In this document: positions 9,069 through 18,160 of the stretch, one piece after another
How positions within the stretch are numbered: position 1 is the first letter of the stretch
How the letters are laid out: each line of letters opens with the position of its first letter
The notes under the pieces: model-generated
Databases searched by the model: none
The model's input: only the letters and a program-made list of their open reading frames with translations
Told to the model about the DNA's origin: nothing
Assembly: GCF_017114945.1 (NCBI RefSeq)
Contig: NZ_JABXKQ010000076.1
Span: 54,166 to 118,165, forward strand
DNA: 64,000 nt
Direction of reading: 5' to 3'
Source of the DNA: Nostoc sp. JL34
GTDB taxonomy: Bacteria; Cyanobacteriota; Cyanobacteriia; Cyanobacteriales; Nostocaceae
Position numbers and translations under genes: made by a program

Positions 9069-9950
9069 ATGAACCTAACGCCAGAAAGTAAAGTCTTAAT
9101 TCAAGGCTTTTGTGAATTTATCTCAGGCACTCATGTTGCTCAAATGAAAGCTTATGGCACGAATTTGATAGCTGGTGTCAATCCTGGATGTGGCGGACAG
9201 GAAATGCATGGACTGCCAGTATTTGACTTAGTAGAAGAGGTAATAGAACAATTTGGAGCAATTGACACGACAATTATTTGTGTAGATCCTTATGACGTGC
9301 TAGATGCGGCATTAGAAGCGATCGCATCTCATATTTGCCAGATCATAATTATTACTGCTGGCGTGCCGCCTTTGGATATGGTGCAATTACTCCGCAAAGC
9401 CGAAGCCTGTGAAACTTTGGTAGTCGGGCCAAATAGTCCGGGGATCATTGTACCGGGAAAAATTCTCTTAGGGACTCAACCCAGCGAATTTTATACCCCT
9501 GGGACAGTGGGGATCGTCAGTCGTAGTAGCACCCTCACCTATGAAATCGCCTACGAATTAACAAAAGCAGGTTTGGGGCAATCGATTAGTGTCAGTATTG
9601 GTAGTGATGCGATCGTTGGTTCCTCATTTCTGCAATGGCTGCAAATTCTCGATGAGGATGAAACCACACAGGCGATCGTTTTAGTCGGTCAACCTGGTGG
9701 TGGTAGTGAAGAAGCAGCAGCGCGATATATTACTGAGGCAATTGATAAACCAGTAATTGCCTACATTGCCGGCCGACAAGCACCACCGGGAAAAAGTTGG
9801 CGTCAAACCGGGACTTTAGCAACGGTTATCGGACGCGATCCTAATTTTGGCACAGCCCAAAGTAAATTAGCTGCTTTAAAAGAAGCACAAGTTCCAGTAG
9901 CTGAACGCCCTTCTCAGATTCCAGAATTATTGAGAAAGGAGATTAACTAA
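9069..9950 (+). CDS. succinyl-CoA synthetase alpha-subunit-like protein lacking the catalytic His
   Basis: A 293-residue protein matching SucD over its length: N-terminal CoA-binding Rossmann domain (VLIQGFCEFISGTHV; YGTNLIAGVNPGCGG) and C-terminal ligase domain (GPNSPGIIVPGK; GTVGIVSRSSTLTYE; VGQPGGGSEEAAARYI). In E. coli SucD the phosphorylated residue is His246 within GHAGA. Here the aligned stretch is RQTGT, with Gln at residue 246, and the conserved Glu of the GEIGG motif is also Gln (GQPGG). The CoA-loop GFTGSQGTFH has become GFCEFISGTHV. The protein is therefore a degenerate or repurposed member. It pairs with the beta-like gene upstream. A hairpin terminator follows at 9955-10000. Confidence 0.87.
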   Translation: MNLTPESKVLIQGFCEFISGTHVAQMKAYGTNLIAGVNPGCGGQEMHGLPVFDLVEEVIEQFGAIDTTIICVDPYDVLDAALEAIASHICQIIIITAGVPPLDMVQLLRKAEACETLVVGPNSPGIIVPGKILLGTQPSEFYTPGTVGIVSRSSTLTYEIAYELTKAGLGQSISVSIGSDAIVGSSFLQWLQILDEDETTQAIVLVGQPGGGSEEAAARYITEAIDKPVIAYIAGRQAPPGKSWRQTGTLATVIGRDPNFGTAQSKLAALKEAQVPVAERPSQIPELLRKEIN

Positions 9951-9954
9951 TTAC

Positions 9955-10000
9955 TAATTCGTAATTCGTAGTTAAGAATTCAATTACGAATTACGAATTA
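9955..10000 (+). terminator. 16-bp inverted repeat, terminator-like, after the SucD-like gene
   Basis: TAATTCGTAATTCGTA (9955-9970) pairs with TACGAATTACGAATTA (9985-10000) and is followed by TTTT. The arms belong to the TAATTCGTAATT repeat family, which also occurs between nucA and nuiA at 38361-38431. Confidence 0.6.
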
Positions 10001-10255
10001 TTTTGGCGTTACTGAATAAGGGGATGATTGAGGCTGATGCAAAGATATAGAGACACGGTGATTTCTTATGTAAATTCCAAAATCATCCCGTAATTGTGCA
10101 ACGCCATTATTTTAATCCCCGTTTAAAACGTCCGCCTACCCCTATGGGGAAGCAAGCTACGTGCAGCCTCTAGTATCTGGGGGTTTCCCTGATGAGCTAC
10201 TGGCGTGCGATTTGCGATCGCTAAGTTATTTTTTGCCTAAGATCCAATATTGGAA
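10001..10255. other. intergenic region
   Basis: About 250 bases between the convergent SucD-like and rhodanese genes. It contains a CCCCTATGGGG palindrome near 10140 and a HIP1 site near 10215. No gene is seen. Confidence 0.4.
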
Positions 10256-10927
10256 TTATTCAGTGTCTCTAGGAGTTTTAGATTCACTAACGTTTTCCTT
10301 GAGGTTACTGGCTCCCTCTTGAACGTTTTCCTTGAGGTTACTGGCTCCCTCTTGAACGTTTTCCTTGAGATTACTGGCTCCTTCTTGAACGCTTTCCTTA
10401 AGGTTACTGGCTCCCTCTTGAACGCTTTCCTTGAGGTTACTTGCTCCCTTTTTAATGGTTTCCGTCGCGCTAGTACCTCCCTTTTGCAGATTTTCTTGGT
10501 GATTTTGTAGCCGAGCTACAACATTGTAGTCATCTGCGCCTGGAGGAGTTTTTGATTCAATAATGCCTTCTGTTGGGCCACCGATCGCTTTCCATGCAGC
10601 AAGACCACCTTTGAGTTGAGAGACATGCTCAAATCCATTAGAAAGCAGTTGTTGTGCGGCTTGGGCAGTTTCCTCATCATTAGCACCGTAAACGTAAATA
10701 TCACGGCTCTTATCCAAAGAAGGTACTGCACGCTCTACCAATTCATCTGCGGGCATTGGCATTGATCCCATAATGTGACCTTCGTTGTAGGTCGTGCGAT
10801 CGCGCACATCCAGGATTGTAAAAGCTGGTTCGCCCCATTCTAAACGAGTCTTCAGAGTATGAGCATCAGATTGTGCTTCTATTGGAGGCTGTGGCGGAAT
10901 GATGCCGCCTACTAAATTGTTAACCAT
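10256..10927 (-). CDS. rhodanese-like protein with C-terminal LEA-like 11-residue repeats
   Basis: A 223-residue protein. Residues about 15-115 form a rhodanese domain (ILDVRDRTTYNEGHIMGSMP). At the usual active-site loop I see VYGANDEETAQAAQ, with no Cys where sulfurtransferases have the catalytic Cys. It is thus probably a binding or regulatory rhodanese rather than an active sulfurtransferase. Residues about 160-215 are five near-perfect copies of the 11-mer GASNLKExVQE, which as an amphipathic helix resembles group 3 LEA and apolipoprotein-like repeats linked to desiccation or membrane protection. The DNA coding for it is a 33-bp tandem array. The combination points to a stress role, but this is inference. 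Confidence 0.88.
   Translation of the reverse strand: MVNNLVGGIIPPQPPIEAQSDAHTLKTRLEWGEPAFTILDVRDRTTYNEGHIMGSMPMPADELVERAVPSLDKSRDIYVYGANDEETAQAAQQLLSNGFEHVSQLKGGLAAWKAIGGPTEGIIESKTPPGADDYNVVARLQNHQENLQKGGTSATETIKKGASNLKESVQEGASNLKESVQEGASNLKENVQEGASNLKENVQEGASNLKENVSESKTPRDTE
10277..10450. repeat. 33-bp coding tandem repeat, about five copies
   Basis: Units resembling TTGAACGTTTTCCTTGAGGT followed by TACTGGCTCCCTC repeat in register with the reading frame of the rhodanese gene and encode its 11-residue repeats. Copies 1-3 code for KENV and the others for KESV, so the array has begun to diverge. Confidence 0.85.
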
Positions 10928-11367
10928 AATTATTCCTTGGTGACGGTGTTAATAGCAATTTAACTAACTCAACATATTTAATTGCTCTTTCGCTGGTATG
11001 AATATCCTCAAACTCTCTCCTCAGATAGACTGAGTAATTTCAATAATTTCTACCAATTAATCAATTGCAAATAATGCCAATTGAGACTATGACAAGACAA
11101 CATTTGCTTTTAATACAATTTCATTAATTTTTTAAATCCACTGAGGCTGCGTTATGTCTCTGGCTAACGCATCATCTGAAAGTTTTGATGCCGGACTCTC
11201 GGCAATAACACACTCTACATATACTTAGATTTTTTCAGGCAATCAAATATGAGTCCTATATTTCAGGTTGATGTTTATCATACTTTAGCAATTCAGGTAA
11301 TTTTAAATTTGCTAAACTTCTAATATTTTGATGAAGATATTAGTTTAAAATGAAAAATATTCGGTGA
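10928..11367. other. intergenic region
   Basis: AT-rich upstream region of the rhodanese gene and downstream region of the NACHT gene. No recognisable gene, RNA or strong hairpin. Confidence 0.45.
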
Positions 11368-13728
11368 TTAATAATAAGAATTGCGTACCTTTTCAATATC
11401 AGCGATCGCTAGTAATAATGTCTCCTCAATCTCCTGTCGCACTCTTGGAGTTACATAAGCGGCGCTATTAAGACAATCTACTAGCAATTTATTGACATCG
11501 TAATATTGCCGAAGCAATTCTTTTTGCTGTTCGCTGAACTGCCAGTAATAGCCAATATTACGATACTTAATCAGTATATTTCTTAATTGTTCACCCCACA
11601 TTTTGCCCTTGTATTGCCACCAATCCCTAAAATTCTCTAGATTGCTATCTATAGGTGGCAGTTGTTTTTTAAGTTTTTGCAGCACTTGTTTCAATTTAGG
11701 ATCAACAACAAGGTCAATAGCTTCATCAAAGGCAATAGCAAAGGCATGAGCACGATCAAGGGCATCGTTGAGACTATGCTCAAAAGCAAAATCAAGTTCG
11801 TTAATACAGGCAACAGTACTGAACAGAAACTCATCAAGAGCAAGGTGAGGGTCAAAAGCTATGTTACCAACAAGGGCGTACTCAAGGTCATAACCAGAAG
11901 TATAGATAAAGGTGCAAGGTCTATCGCAAGAGCTTTGTTCAACGCAAACGAGGTAAAAAGCACGAACGGCTGCTGCTTTGTAATTGGTAGAAACTGAACT
12001 AGATTTTTGATGCAGCCAGGTTAAAAAATACTGTAATCTCTCGTCACTAGCCACTAGCAAATCAATTTTTTGCTTCATTTTCTTTAGCATTTCATCAGAA
12101 TTTGACAACATACTAACAGTTAGTATAAATACTTCTTGCCAGCGCTTTTCAGTCATGTGACTAATCAGATTTTTACCAGATTGGGAGATTTCAACAATTT
12201 TTCTAGCTGTGAAATACTTTTGCAGCGTCAAATGAGAAAAAGAGTAAATTCCTTGCGCCCTTTGCACCAATAACCCCTCTTGTACTTCAATTAATTTCAA
12301 AACTGCTTCCCAATCTAGCTGCAATTGATTTGCTTCTAAATAAATCCCTTCTAATGTATCCAGAGAATCAGCAATCATTTGCAGAAGGGTTTCTTTTTCA
12401 AAAAAGTAATCTTCGCGTTCAAAAGTTATCGCTGCCAGTTGACAAAGGAGCTTTTTTTTATTTAATAGATTCAAATTACAACCAACCCGATCGCGTTTAA
12501 TACCTCTCATTTCGTCCCATCTGAACAGCAAAATATTCAGTACTTGCTCATATAACTTGGCTGGGCTTAATGAGAATCCATCTTTTACTTGGAACACTAA
12601 GCAAATCCAATGCAGCAGTATTGGAGTCACTGCTAATTCTCGGATATGCTGATTTTCTGGCAGATGTAGCTGATTAATAAATAAATTTCCTATGGCTTCC
12701 CCATCTTCCCTAGAATTAAGAGCAACTGCAACAAACCAATTTTTGGCAAAAACTTCCACTTGCTCTTGGTCAAAGTCTGCCACCTCAACTTCGGTAAATC
12801 CTTGAAATCTGTATTTCTGGGCAGCAATCCGACAGCTAATAACAAACTGATTTTTGTAAAAAGTCTGAGTAAATCTGCGAATTTGGATTGTGAGTTTATC
12901 TACCTTTTCTGCTGGTATTTCATCTAATCCATCTAACAAAATTAGCAGTTTGCCCTCAGTTAGCAGAATTTTAGTTGATTCCTTTTCAACACCACAACTA
13001 AGGAATTCTTCGCTGATGTAGTTCAATAGATTAAATTGGTTGTCACTTTTAGCATCTTCAGCAAACTCTTTCACCTTAATAAAAGTTGCGATGCGGTTTG
13101 GCTGAAACTCGCCTTTGTTACACTCAATCGCGAGATATTGTAAAAATGTGGTTTTACCTGACGCTGGTTTACCCAATAACATTAGTTTTGAGTGTCGCGA
13201 TACCGCTTCTAAGCCTGGTAATTTTCTCTGACGCTTGTATCCTGTAAGTTGATTAAAGTTTGATTCAGATTTGAAATCTTTCAATAAGTCAGAAATTTCT
13301 CGCCATTGCAGGCTAGTTATCTTTTCTAAAACATTAATATCAGTGTAAATTTCCATCAGTTGGACTGTCTGGGCAATGTCCAACATTTGCAGGGTGCTGC
13401 ACTGATCTTGAATTTTGTCTTGGCGCTTTTGGCGTACTTCCCGCACCAGTGTATCAAGGTCAGCATGTTTAAATTGCACTTTAGGAGTTGCCTCAAATGC
13501 CACATCTTCAGGTAAGCCAGCAACCTTTTGCCAAGATAACCCTAGCTGTTGGCAAATTTGTACAAAACAAGAGCGGGAAACCGACTCACCGGCAAAAAAT
13601 TTGGAAACTGGTTGACGTGTAATTCCTAAAGCTGTTGCTAATTTATGCTGACTCCAGGTTTTATCTGTTAAAGCTGTTTTTGCTGCCCTTATACCTTCTG
13701 GTGATGCTCTCAGTCCTTGGCTGGTCAT
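11368..13728 (-). CDS. HTH-NACHT STAND NTPase, putative defence or signalling protein
   Basis: A 786-residue cytoplasmic protein. Residues about 12-65 form an XRE-like helix-turn-helix (TWSQHKLATALGITRQPVSK). Residues about 180-340 form a NACHT NTPase with Walker A (LLGKPASGKTTFLQYLA), Walker B (KLLILLDGLDEIP) and a sensor-like FVISCR. Residues about 350-560 are the helical region that follows NACHT. The C-terminal ~200 residues are helical and resemble the C-terminal helical domains described for cyanobacterial NACHT conflict proteins. Such STAND NTPases usually oligomerise on sensing a trigger; several bacterial NACHT proteins protect against phage. There is no separate effector domain, so the HTH or the C-terminus may be the output. 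It is alone in its transcription unit. Confidence 0.88.
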   Translation of the reverse strand: MTSQGLRASPEGIRAAKTALTDKTWSQHKLATALGITRQPVSKFFAGESVSRSCFVQICQQLGLSWQKVAGLPEDVAFEATPKVQFKHADLDTLVREVRQKRQDKIQDQCSTLQMLDIAQTVQLMEIYTDINVLEKITSLQWREISDLLKDFKSESNFNQLTGYKRQRKLPGLEAVSRHSKLMLLGKPASGKTTFLQYLAIECNKGEFQPNRIATFIKVKEFAEDAKSDNQFNLLNYISEEFLSCGVEKESTKILLTEGKLLILLDGLDEIPAEKVDKLTIQIRRFTQTFYKNQFVISCRIAAQKYRFQGFTEVEVADFDQEQVEVFAKNWFVAVALNSREDGEAIGNLFINQLHLPENQHIRELAVTPILLHWICLVFQVKDGFSLSPAKLYEQVLNILLFRWDEMRGIKRDRVGCNLNLLNKKKLLCQLAAITFEREDYFFEKETLLQMIADSLDTLEGIYLEANQLQLDWEAVLKLIEVQEGLLVQRAQGIYSFSHLTLQKYFTARKIVEISQSGKNLISHMTEKRWQEVFILTVSMLSNSDEMLKKMKQKIDLLVASDERLQYFLTWLHQKSSSVSTNYKAAAVRAFYLVCVEQSSCDRPCTFIYTSGYDLEYALVGNIAFDPHLALDEFLFSTVACINELDFAFEHSLNDALDRAHAFAIAFDEAIDLVVDPKLKQVLQKLKKQLPPIDSNLENFRDWWQYKGKMWGEQLRNILIKYRNIGYYWQFSEQQKELLRQYYDVNKLLVDCLNSAAYVTPRVRQEIEETLLLAIADIEKVRNSYY

Positions 13729-14268
13729 AGTCTCAGGCTGAAACTTGTAGTATAGTATATGCTTAAGAGGGTAGCTACATGTAAATGCACCAGGGTAGAT
13801 TTTCGTAGACCTTCTTCAAGAAGACATACTCGTTGGCTAAAGTACAGTTGGCTTAAATAGAAATTTAGAATCTAGATTGGCTTATAGCTTTATTTGTGAG
13901 CCTTTTATAGATATCTAATTCATCAGAGAGTCCGGTTGCTCTTCCATGTAGCAATTGCTGTGATTTTTAGTGTTTCTCTGGACTATTTGCGGTTATGGAG
14001 ATGGTCTTCAATTACACTTATCTTCAGTATGAAAGTTTAAAAATATACAATATAAATCCAAAATTATACAAAAATCATACAATACTTATACATTTTATAA
14101 GCATTACGATGGCTGAAGTTTTCATAAACTTCATGGAAAATTAATTGTAAACAAGTACTACAGTAGCGATCGTACTCAGCAGAGACGCGCGTGAATCCAC
14201 TTCCAACAAAAACACGTAAAGCAAAACTGGCGCAACCGCGAATCGCAGAATCCACAATAGGCAGCATT
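13729..14268. other. intergenic region between divergent NACHT and response-regulator genes
   Basis: About 540 AT-rich bases that must contain two divergent promoters. Neither an RNA gene nor a convincing operator could be identified. Confidence 0.45.
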
Positions 14269-14988
14269 ATGGTTATGATTACCGCTACTACTCCCAAAAT
14301 TCTGATCGTCGATGACGACTTTGGCGTGCGAAATCTTGTCTATCGTTTTTTAAGTCGGAAATATCAAATAGAGTCCGCAGCAGATGGAAAAAGTGCCTTA
14401 TCATTGTTTGAGCAATTTAACCCAGCTTTAGTGATTCTGGATTGGAATTTGCCCGATGTTACTGGTTATAGCCTCTGCCAAGAAATGCAGAGTCGTACTA
14501 ATGTTTTAGTGCTGATACTGACTAGTAGGACTGACGAGGCTGATAAAATTAAAATCTTAAGTGCAGGTGCTGATGATTTCATGACTAAACCATTTAGTCT
14601 TGCAGAAGTTGAAGTTAGGGTAGAAGCTCTTTTGAGACGGATACGCTACATCAACCCCTCCCCAACACAACGGATTGTCTTCAAGCAGCTAGCAATTAAT
14701 CCAGAGGGTCGCGAAGTAACACTTAACGATAAACCTCTCGCTTTAACAGCCCTGGAATTTAATATCTTACATTTTTTGGCAAGTCATCCTAATCAAGCTT
14801 GGAGTCGCCCACAGCTAATCCAAAAAATCTGGGGTTGCGACTACGTAGGAGATGGACGGGTGGTTGATGTGCATATTGGTCAGTTGCGTAAGAAGATGGA
14901 AATCGATACCAGCATACCGGAGTTTATTAAAACTGTGCGAGGCTATGGTTACAAGTTTGAAGCGCCCGATGAAAATACTAATTCCTGA
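14269..14988 (+). CDS. OmpR-family response regulator
   Basis: A two-domain transcription factor of about 239 residues. The receiver domain has all phosphorylation residues: acidic pair in ILIVDDDFGVRN, phospho-acceptor Asp in LVILDWNLPDVTG, Thr/Ser in LILTSRTDEAD and Lys in TKPFS. The C-terminal winged helix shows ALTALEFNILHFLASHP and IKTVRGYGYKFE. The ATG at 14269 (MVMITATTPKILIVDDD) is preferred; an in-frame GTG at 14191 would add 26 basic residues not usual for the family. No histidine kinase is adjacent, so its partner and target genes cannot be inferred here. Confidence 0.9.
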   Translation: MVMITATTPKILIVDDDFGVRNLVYRFLSRKYQIESAADGKSALSLFEQFNPALVILDWNLPDVTGYSLCQEMQSRTNVLVLILTSRTDEADKIKILSAGADDFMTKPFSLAEVEVRVEALLRRIRYINPSPTQRIVFKQLAINPEGREVTLNDKPLALTALEFNILHFLASHPNQAWSRPQLIQKIWGCDYVGDGRVVDVHIGQLRKKMEIDTSIPEFIKTVRGYGYKFEAPDENTNS

Positions 14989-15360
14989 ACTTTCTGATTT
15001 CAGAAGTACTTCATAAAAAGAATGACTCATCTAAGTCAGCATTAGTTTTATTGTTTACCTAAATACTTTTACTGAGGCTTGACCCTATAACTTGCGTTAT
15101 TTTGAGACGTTAATACAAATTGATTTGGTGATTTCGTGTCTTCTCAAGCCTCAGACAGTAACTTTATTGCTTTTAATATATCGTCTCAAGATAAGTTCCA
15201 ACAAAATCAAAATGTACAGAATTTAACTGAAGTTTCACTCATAGGTAAAATTTGGGATAAGCACAAAAAAATACCAGTCGTCCGAATAAACGGATGGCTG
15301 GTATTTACAAATTGCCTTCACTTAAAGCTAGGAAATACCCTCTATAATTAAGTTATAAAA
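14989..15360. other. intergenic region between convergent genes
   Basis: A 71-codon open frame at 15136-15351 runs straight through the terminator hairpin at 15269-15306 and has no recognisable protein features, so it is not called as a gene. Confidence 0.5.
15269..15306. terminator. 16-bp hairpin, bidirectional terminator-like
   Basis: AAATACCAGTCGTCCG (15269-15284) pairs with CGGATGGCTGGTATTT (15291-15306) with two G-T/A-C type mismatches and a six-base loop, flanked by A-runs and T-runs. It lies between the response regulator (plus) and pdxA (minus), so it can end transcripts from both sides. Confidence 0.6.
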
Positions 15361-16452
15361 TTAATTTTTCTTAGCCAATCTTTGACTAACCAACTCTGCC
15401 GCTAAATCTATTGCTGCTTTCATACTCGTAGCATCAGCAATTCCCTTACCCGCAATATCAAACGCTGTTCCATGATCGGGTGAAGTCCGAACAAAAGGAA
15501 GACCAATAGAAGTATTAACTGCCCGATCAAACGCCATCAGCTTTACAGGAATTAAGCCTTGGTCGTGGTAAAGTGCCAAATATCCATCAGCAGGATTTTG
15601 TTGTACTAAAGAATTTCCATACCAAGCTTGACCAGGTTTAACCCACATCGTATCTGGCGGTATCGGCCCATCTAGTTGCAATTGTGGTCGGTTTTGTCGC
15701 TCTTGCTGCAACCAGGGAATTAACCAATCTTGTTCTTCATGTCCAAGTTGTCCCTGTTCGCCACTATGGGGATTTAACCCGGCGATCGCAATTCTCCCAT
15801 TTTCTATCCCAAAATCTTTCTCCAAACACTCCAACAGCAAATCTAGCTTCTGTGTCAACAACTGCGGTGTCAACGTATCGGCAACTTGACGTAGGGGAAT
15901 ATGTGTGGTTGCAAGTAAAGCGCGCAGTGTCCAACCAGTATGGGGCGATCGCGCCACGAATAACATCCCGAAACGCTCAACACCTGACTTCTCTGCCAAA
16001 AGTTCTGTTTGCCCTGGATAATTATACCCTGCGGCTTTCCAAGCAGATTTAGCGATCGGCCCTGTGACAATACCATCAAATTTACCAGCCAGTGTTTGAG
16101 CGATCGCATTTTCCATATAGGCAAAACTAGCCGCACCACTGGCTGCATTACCTATTCCTGAGATAATTTTCCCTTGAATTTTCCCATCCAACTGCACATC
16201 GCTGACTAACAAATCATCTGGATTTGCTAAAGGTGCAAAATTCTCAGTTAAATTCAGTTTGCGATAAGTCTGTGCCAGCAAATCCCCGTTACCCACCACT
16301 GTAACGTCATATTTTTGACTAATTTCCTTATCTGCTAAAGCTTTCAAAATCACCTCCGGCCCAATCCCTGCCGGATCTCCCAGCGTCAGTGCCAAACGCG
16401 GACGATTCTCTTTGACAGAGTTTATTAAATTAACTTGATTATTTTGAGACAT
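15361..16452 (-). CDS. pdxA: 4-hydroxythreonine-4-phosphate dehydrogenase PdxA
   Basis: A 363-residue, full-length PdxA, the NAD-dependent metal enzyme that oxidises 4-phosphohydroxy-threonine in the DXP-dependent route to pyridoxal phosphate. Visible family motifs are [19 protein letters not shown] at the N-terminus, [31 protein letters not shown], the metal-binding HSGEQG stretch in [26 protein letters not shown], and [18 protein letters not shown]. The metal-binding His residues are all present. It is divergent from petM and shares that intergenic region. Confidence 0.96.
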   Translation of the reverse strand: MSQNNQVNLINSVKENRPRLALTLGDPAGIGPEVILKALADKEISQKYDVTVVGNGDLLAQTYRKLNLTENFAPLANPDDLLVSDVQLDGKIQGKIISGIGNAASGAASFAYMENAIAQTLAGKFDGIVTGPIAKSAWKAAGYNYPGQTELLAEKSGVERFGMLFVARSPHTGWTLRALLATTHIPLRQVADTLTPQLLTQKLDLLLECLEKDFGIENGRIAIAGLNPHSGEQGQLGHEEQDWLIPWLQQERQNRPQLQLDGPIPPDTMWVKPGQAWYGNSLVQQNPADGYLALYHDQGLIPVKLMAFDRAVNTSIGLPFVRTSPDHGTAFDIAGKGIADATSMKAAIDLAAELVSQRLAKKN

Positions 16453-16515
16453 AAAATCTATTCATAATTATTATCATCAAATTTTCCCAATTTCTCCATC
16501 TCTGCTTCTTCCAAT

Positions 16516-16558
16516 AGTAGGGATTGCCCCCTAAACCAGTAGGGATTACCTGCTAAAC
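16516..16558. promoter_or_regulatory. 21-bp direct repeat upstream of petM and pdxA
   Basis: AGTAGGGATTGCCCCCTAAA C and AGTAGGGATTACCTGCTAAA C lie at 16516-16536 and 16538-16558, a 22-bp period equal to two helical turns. They sit in the divergent promoter region, about 100 bases before petM. A regulator-binding site is plausible but unproven. Confidence 0.45.
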
Positions 16559-16659
16559 TAGTTTAAAATTATTTACACAGGTCTAATCCTACAGCAACTA
16601 TCGAAAAGCTTCTGGTAGACCTAGTTTACACACCACTTTGCATAAGGAGAATCACACCA

Positions 16660-16764
16660 ATGGGCGGCGAAATTTTGAATGCAGCTCTATTGTCTTTCGG
16701 TTTAATCTTCGTGGGCTGGGGCTTAGGCGCGTTGTTACTGAAAATTCAGGGCACAGAAGAATAA
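16660..16764 (+). CDS. petM: cytochrome b6-f complex subunit PetM
   Basis: A 34-residue single-pass membrane peptide, too short for most gene callers. It starts [20 protein letters not shown], continues with [10 protein letters not shown], and ends GTEE. This matches the small PetM (subunit VII) of the thylakoid cytochrome b6-f complex, which carries electrons between plastoquinone and plastocyanin or cytochrome c6. An AAGGAGA ribosome binding site at 16644-16650 supports the ATG at 16660. It stands alone, with ycf39 following about 270 bases downstream on the same strand. Confidence 0.95.
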   Translation: MGGEILNAALLSFGLIFVGWGLGALLLKIQGTEE

Positions 16765-17031
16765 TTGAGTGTTGAATGCTGAGTTAGGAGTTATTATTCT
16801 CCCTATTCTCCACAGCACACTCCCTTTTTCATCGAAAAGTTCTGAACGCCCCAAGCAAGCGCTCATACTTTTCGCGAACTGAGAAAAAAGCTTGTCCGTT
16901 AACTGGACAGGCATTTCTCCATGAGTCTATCCAAATAAATAGATTTCCTGAGAAAAGATGTAAAGTTTTGTTTGCATAGGTTATTCTGATAACATTCTTT
17001 TCATAAAACATTAAAATTTATTACAACCCTC

Positions 17032-18030
17032 ATGACATTATTAATCGTCGGTGCCACTGGCACCTTAGGAAGACAAGTGGCTCGTCGTGCTATCGATGAG
17101 GGATATAAAGTACGCTGTCTTGTTCGGAGCAGTAAAAAAGCAGCTTTTCTCAAAGAATGGGGTGCAGAACTCGTACCCGGAAATTTGCGTTACCCCGATA
17201 CCCTAGCGGAAGCGTTAGAAGGTGTAACCCAAGTTATTGATGCGTCAACATCTCGCCCTACAGATTCACTGAGTATTAAGCAAGTGGACTGGGATGGCAA
17301 AGTAGCATTGATTCAAGCTGCAAAAGCCGCAGGTGTAGAGCGTTTTATCTTCTTTTCAATTTTAGATGCTGATAAATACCCAGAAGTACCGCTAATGGAA
17401 ATTAAGCGGTGTACAGAACTCTTCCTGGCTGAGTCGGGCTTAAATTATACTATCTTGCGGCTAGCTGGGTTCATGCAAGGGTTAATCGGCCAGTACGGTA
17501 TTCCTATTTTAGAAGCACAGCCAGTTTGGGTAACAGGCAATTCTTCTCCCATCGCCTATATGGACACTCAGGACATTGCGAAGTTTGCTATCCGAGCATT
17601 GAGTGTACCAGAAACCGAAAACCAAGCTTTTCCTGTAGTCGGGACTCGTGCATGGAGCGCAGAAGAAATCATCAACCTGTGCGAACGCTTATCTGGAAAA
17701 GACGCTAGGGTAACGCGGATGCCAATAAACTTGCTGCGTGCTGTGCGGGGCATAATGCGATTCTTTCAGTGGGGATGGAACGTAGCGGACAGGCTAGCGT
17801 TTACAGAAGTATTGGCTAGTGGTAAACAGTTAAATGCTTCAATGGATGAAGTATACACAGTCTTTGGTTTAGATCAGCAACAAACCACAACCCTAGAAAG
17901 CTATCTACAAGAGTACTTCAGCCGAATAATGAAGAAGCTCAAAGAGTTAGACTACGAGAAAAATAAAAGCAAGAAGCAGAAACCTAAAAAAACTCCTTTT
18001 AAACAGTCTTCAAAAGTCAATAGTCAATAG
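17032..18030 (+). CDS. ycf39: Ycf39-like NmrA-type SDR protein
   Basis: A 332-residue atypical short-chain dehydrogenase. The NAD(P)-binding motif is LLIVGATGTLGRQVARRAID at the very N-terminus, with RFIFFSILDADKYPEVPLM and LRLAGFMQGLIGQYG further on. The classical YxxxK catalytic pair is not evident, as in other NmrA-like proteins. Ycf39 in Synechocystis associates with chlorophyll synthase and HliD during photosystem II assembly. This protein has the same N-terminus and an extra basic C-terminal tail of about 30 residues (rich in KNKSKKQKPKK). Its position after petM fits a photosynthesis role. Confidence 0.88.
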   Translation: MTLLIVGATGTLGRQVARRAIDEGYKVRCLVRSSKKAAFLKEWGAELVPGNLRYPDTLAEALEGVTQVIDASTSRPTDSLSIKQVDWDGKVALIQAAKAAGVERFIFFSILDADKYPEVPLMEIKRCTELFLAESGLNYTILRLAGFMQGLIGQYGIPILEAQPVWVTGNSSPIAYMDTQDIAKFAIRALSVPETENQAFPVVGTRAWSAEEIINLCERLSGKDARVTRMPINLLRAVRGIMRFFQWGWNVADRLAFTEVLASGKQLNASMDEVYTVFGLDQQQTTTLESYLQEYFSRIMKKLKELDYEKNKSKKQKPKKTPFKQSSKVNSQ

Positions 18031-18160
18031 TCATTACGAAACAGACATTAGTCGTTAAACTCTAGACTCTGGATATTTGACTCTAGATTAATGACTACAT
18101 GACCAAAAATGTGTAAGGATTACATAATACAGAGCATCGCCTAAACTTGGATATTTGAGT

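Noticed and set aside
10277..10450. Regular 33-bp repeats as a possible CRISPR array
   Set aside because: The copies are directly adjacent without unique spacers and are in frame with the rhodanese gene.
14150..14190. GTA...TAC spacing before the response regulator as an NtcA site
   Set aside because: The spacing is seven and not eight bases (GTA-GCGATCG-TAC) and coincides with a HIP1-like core.
15136..15351. 71-codon frame after the response regulator
   Set aside because: It runs across a terminator-like hairpin and lacks a ribosome binding site and any family resemblance.
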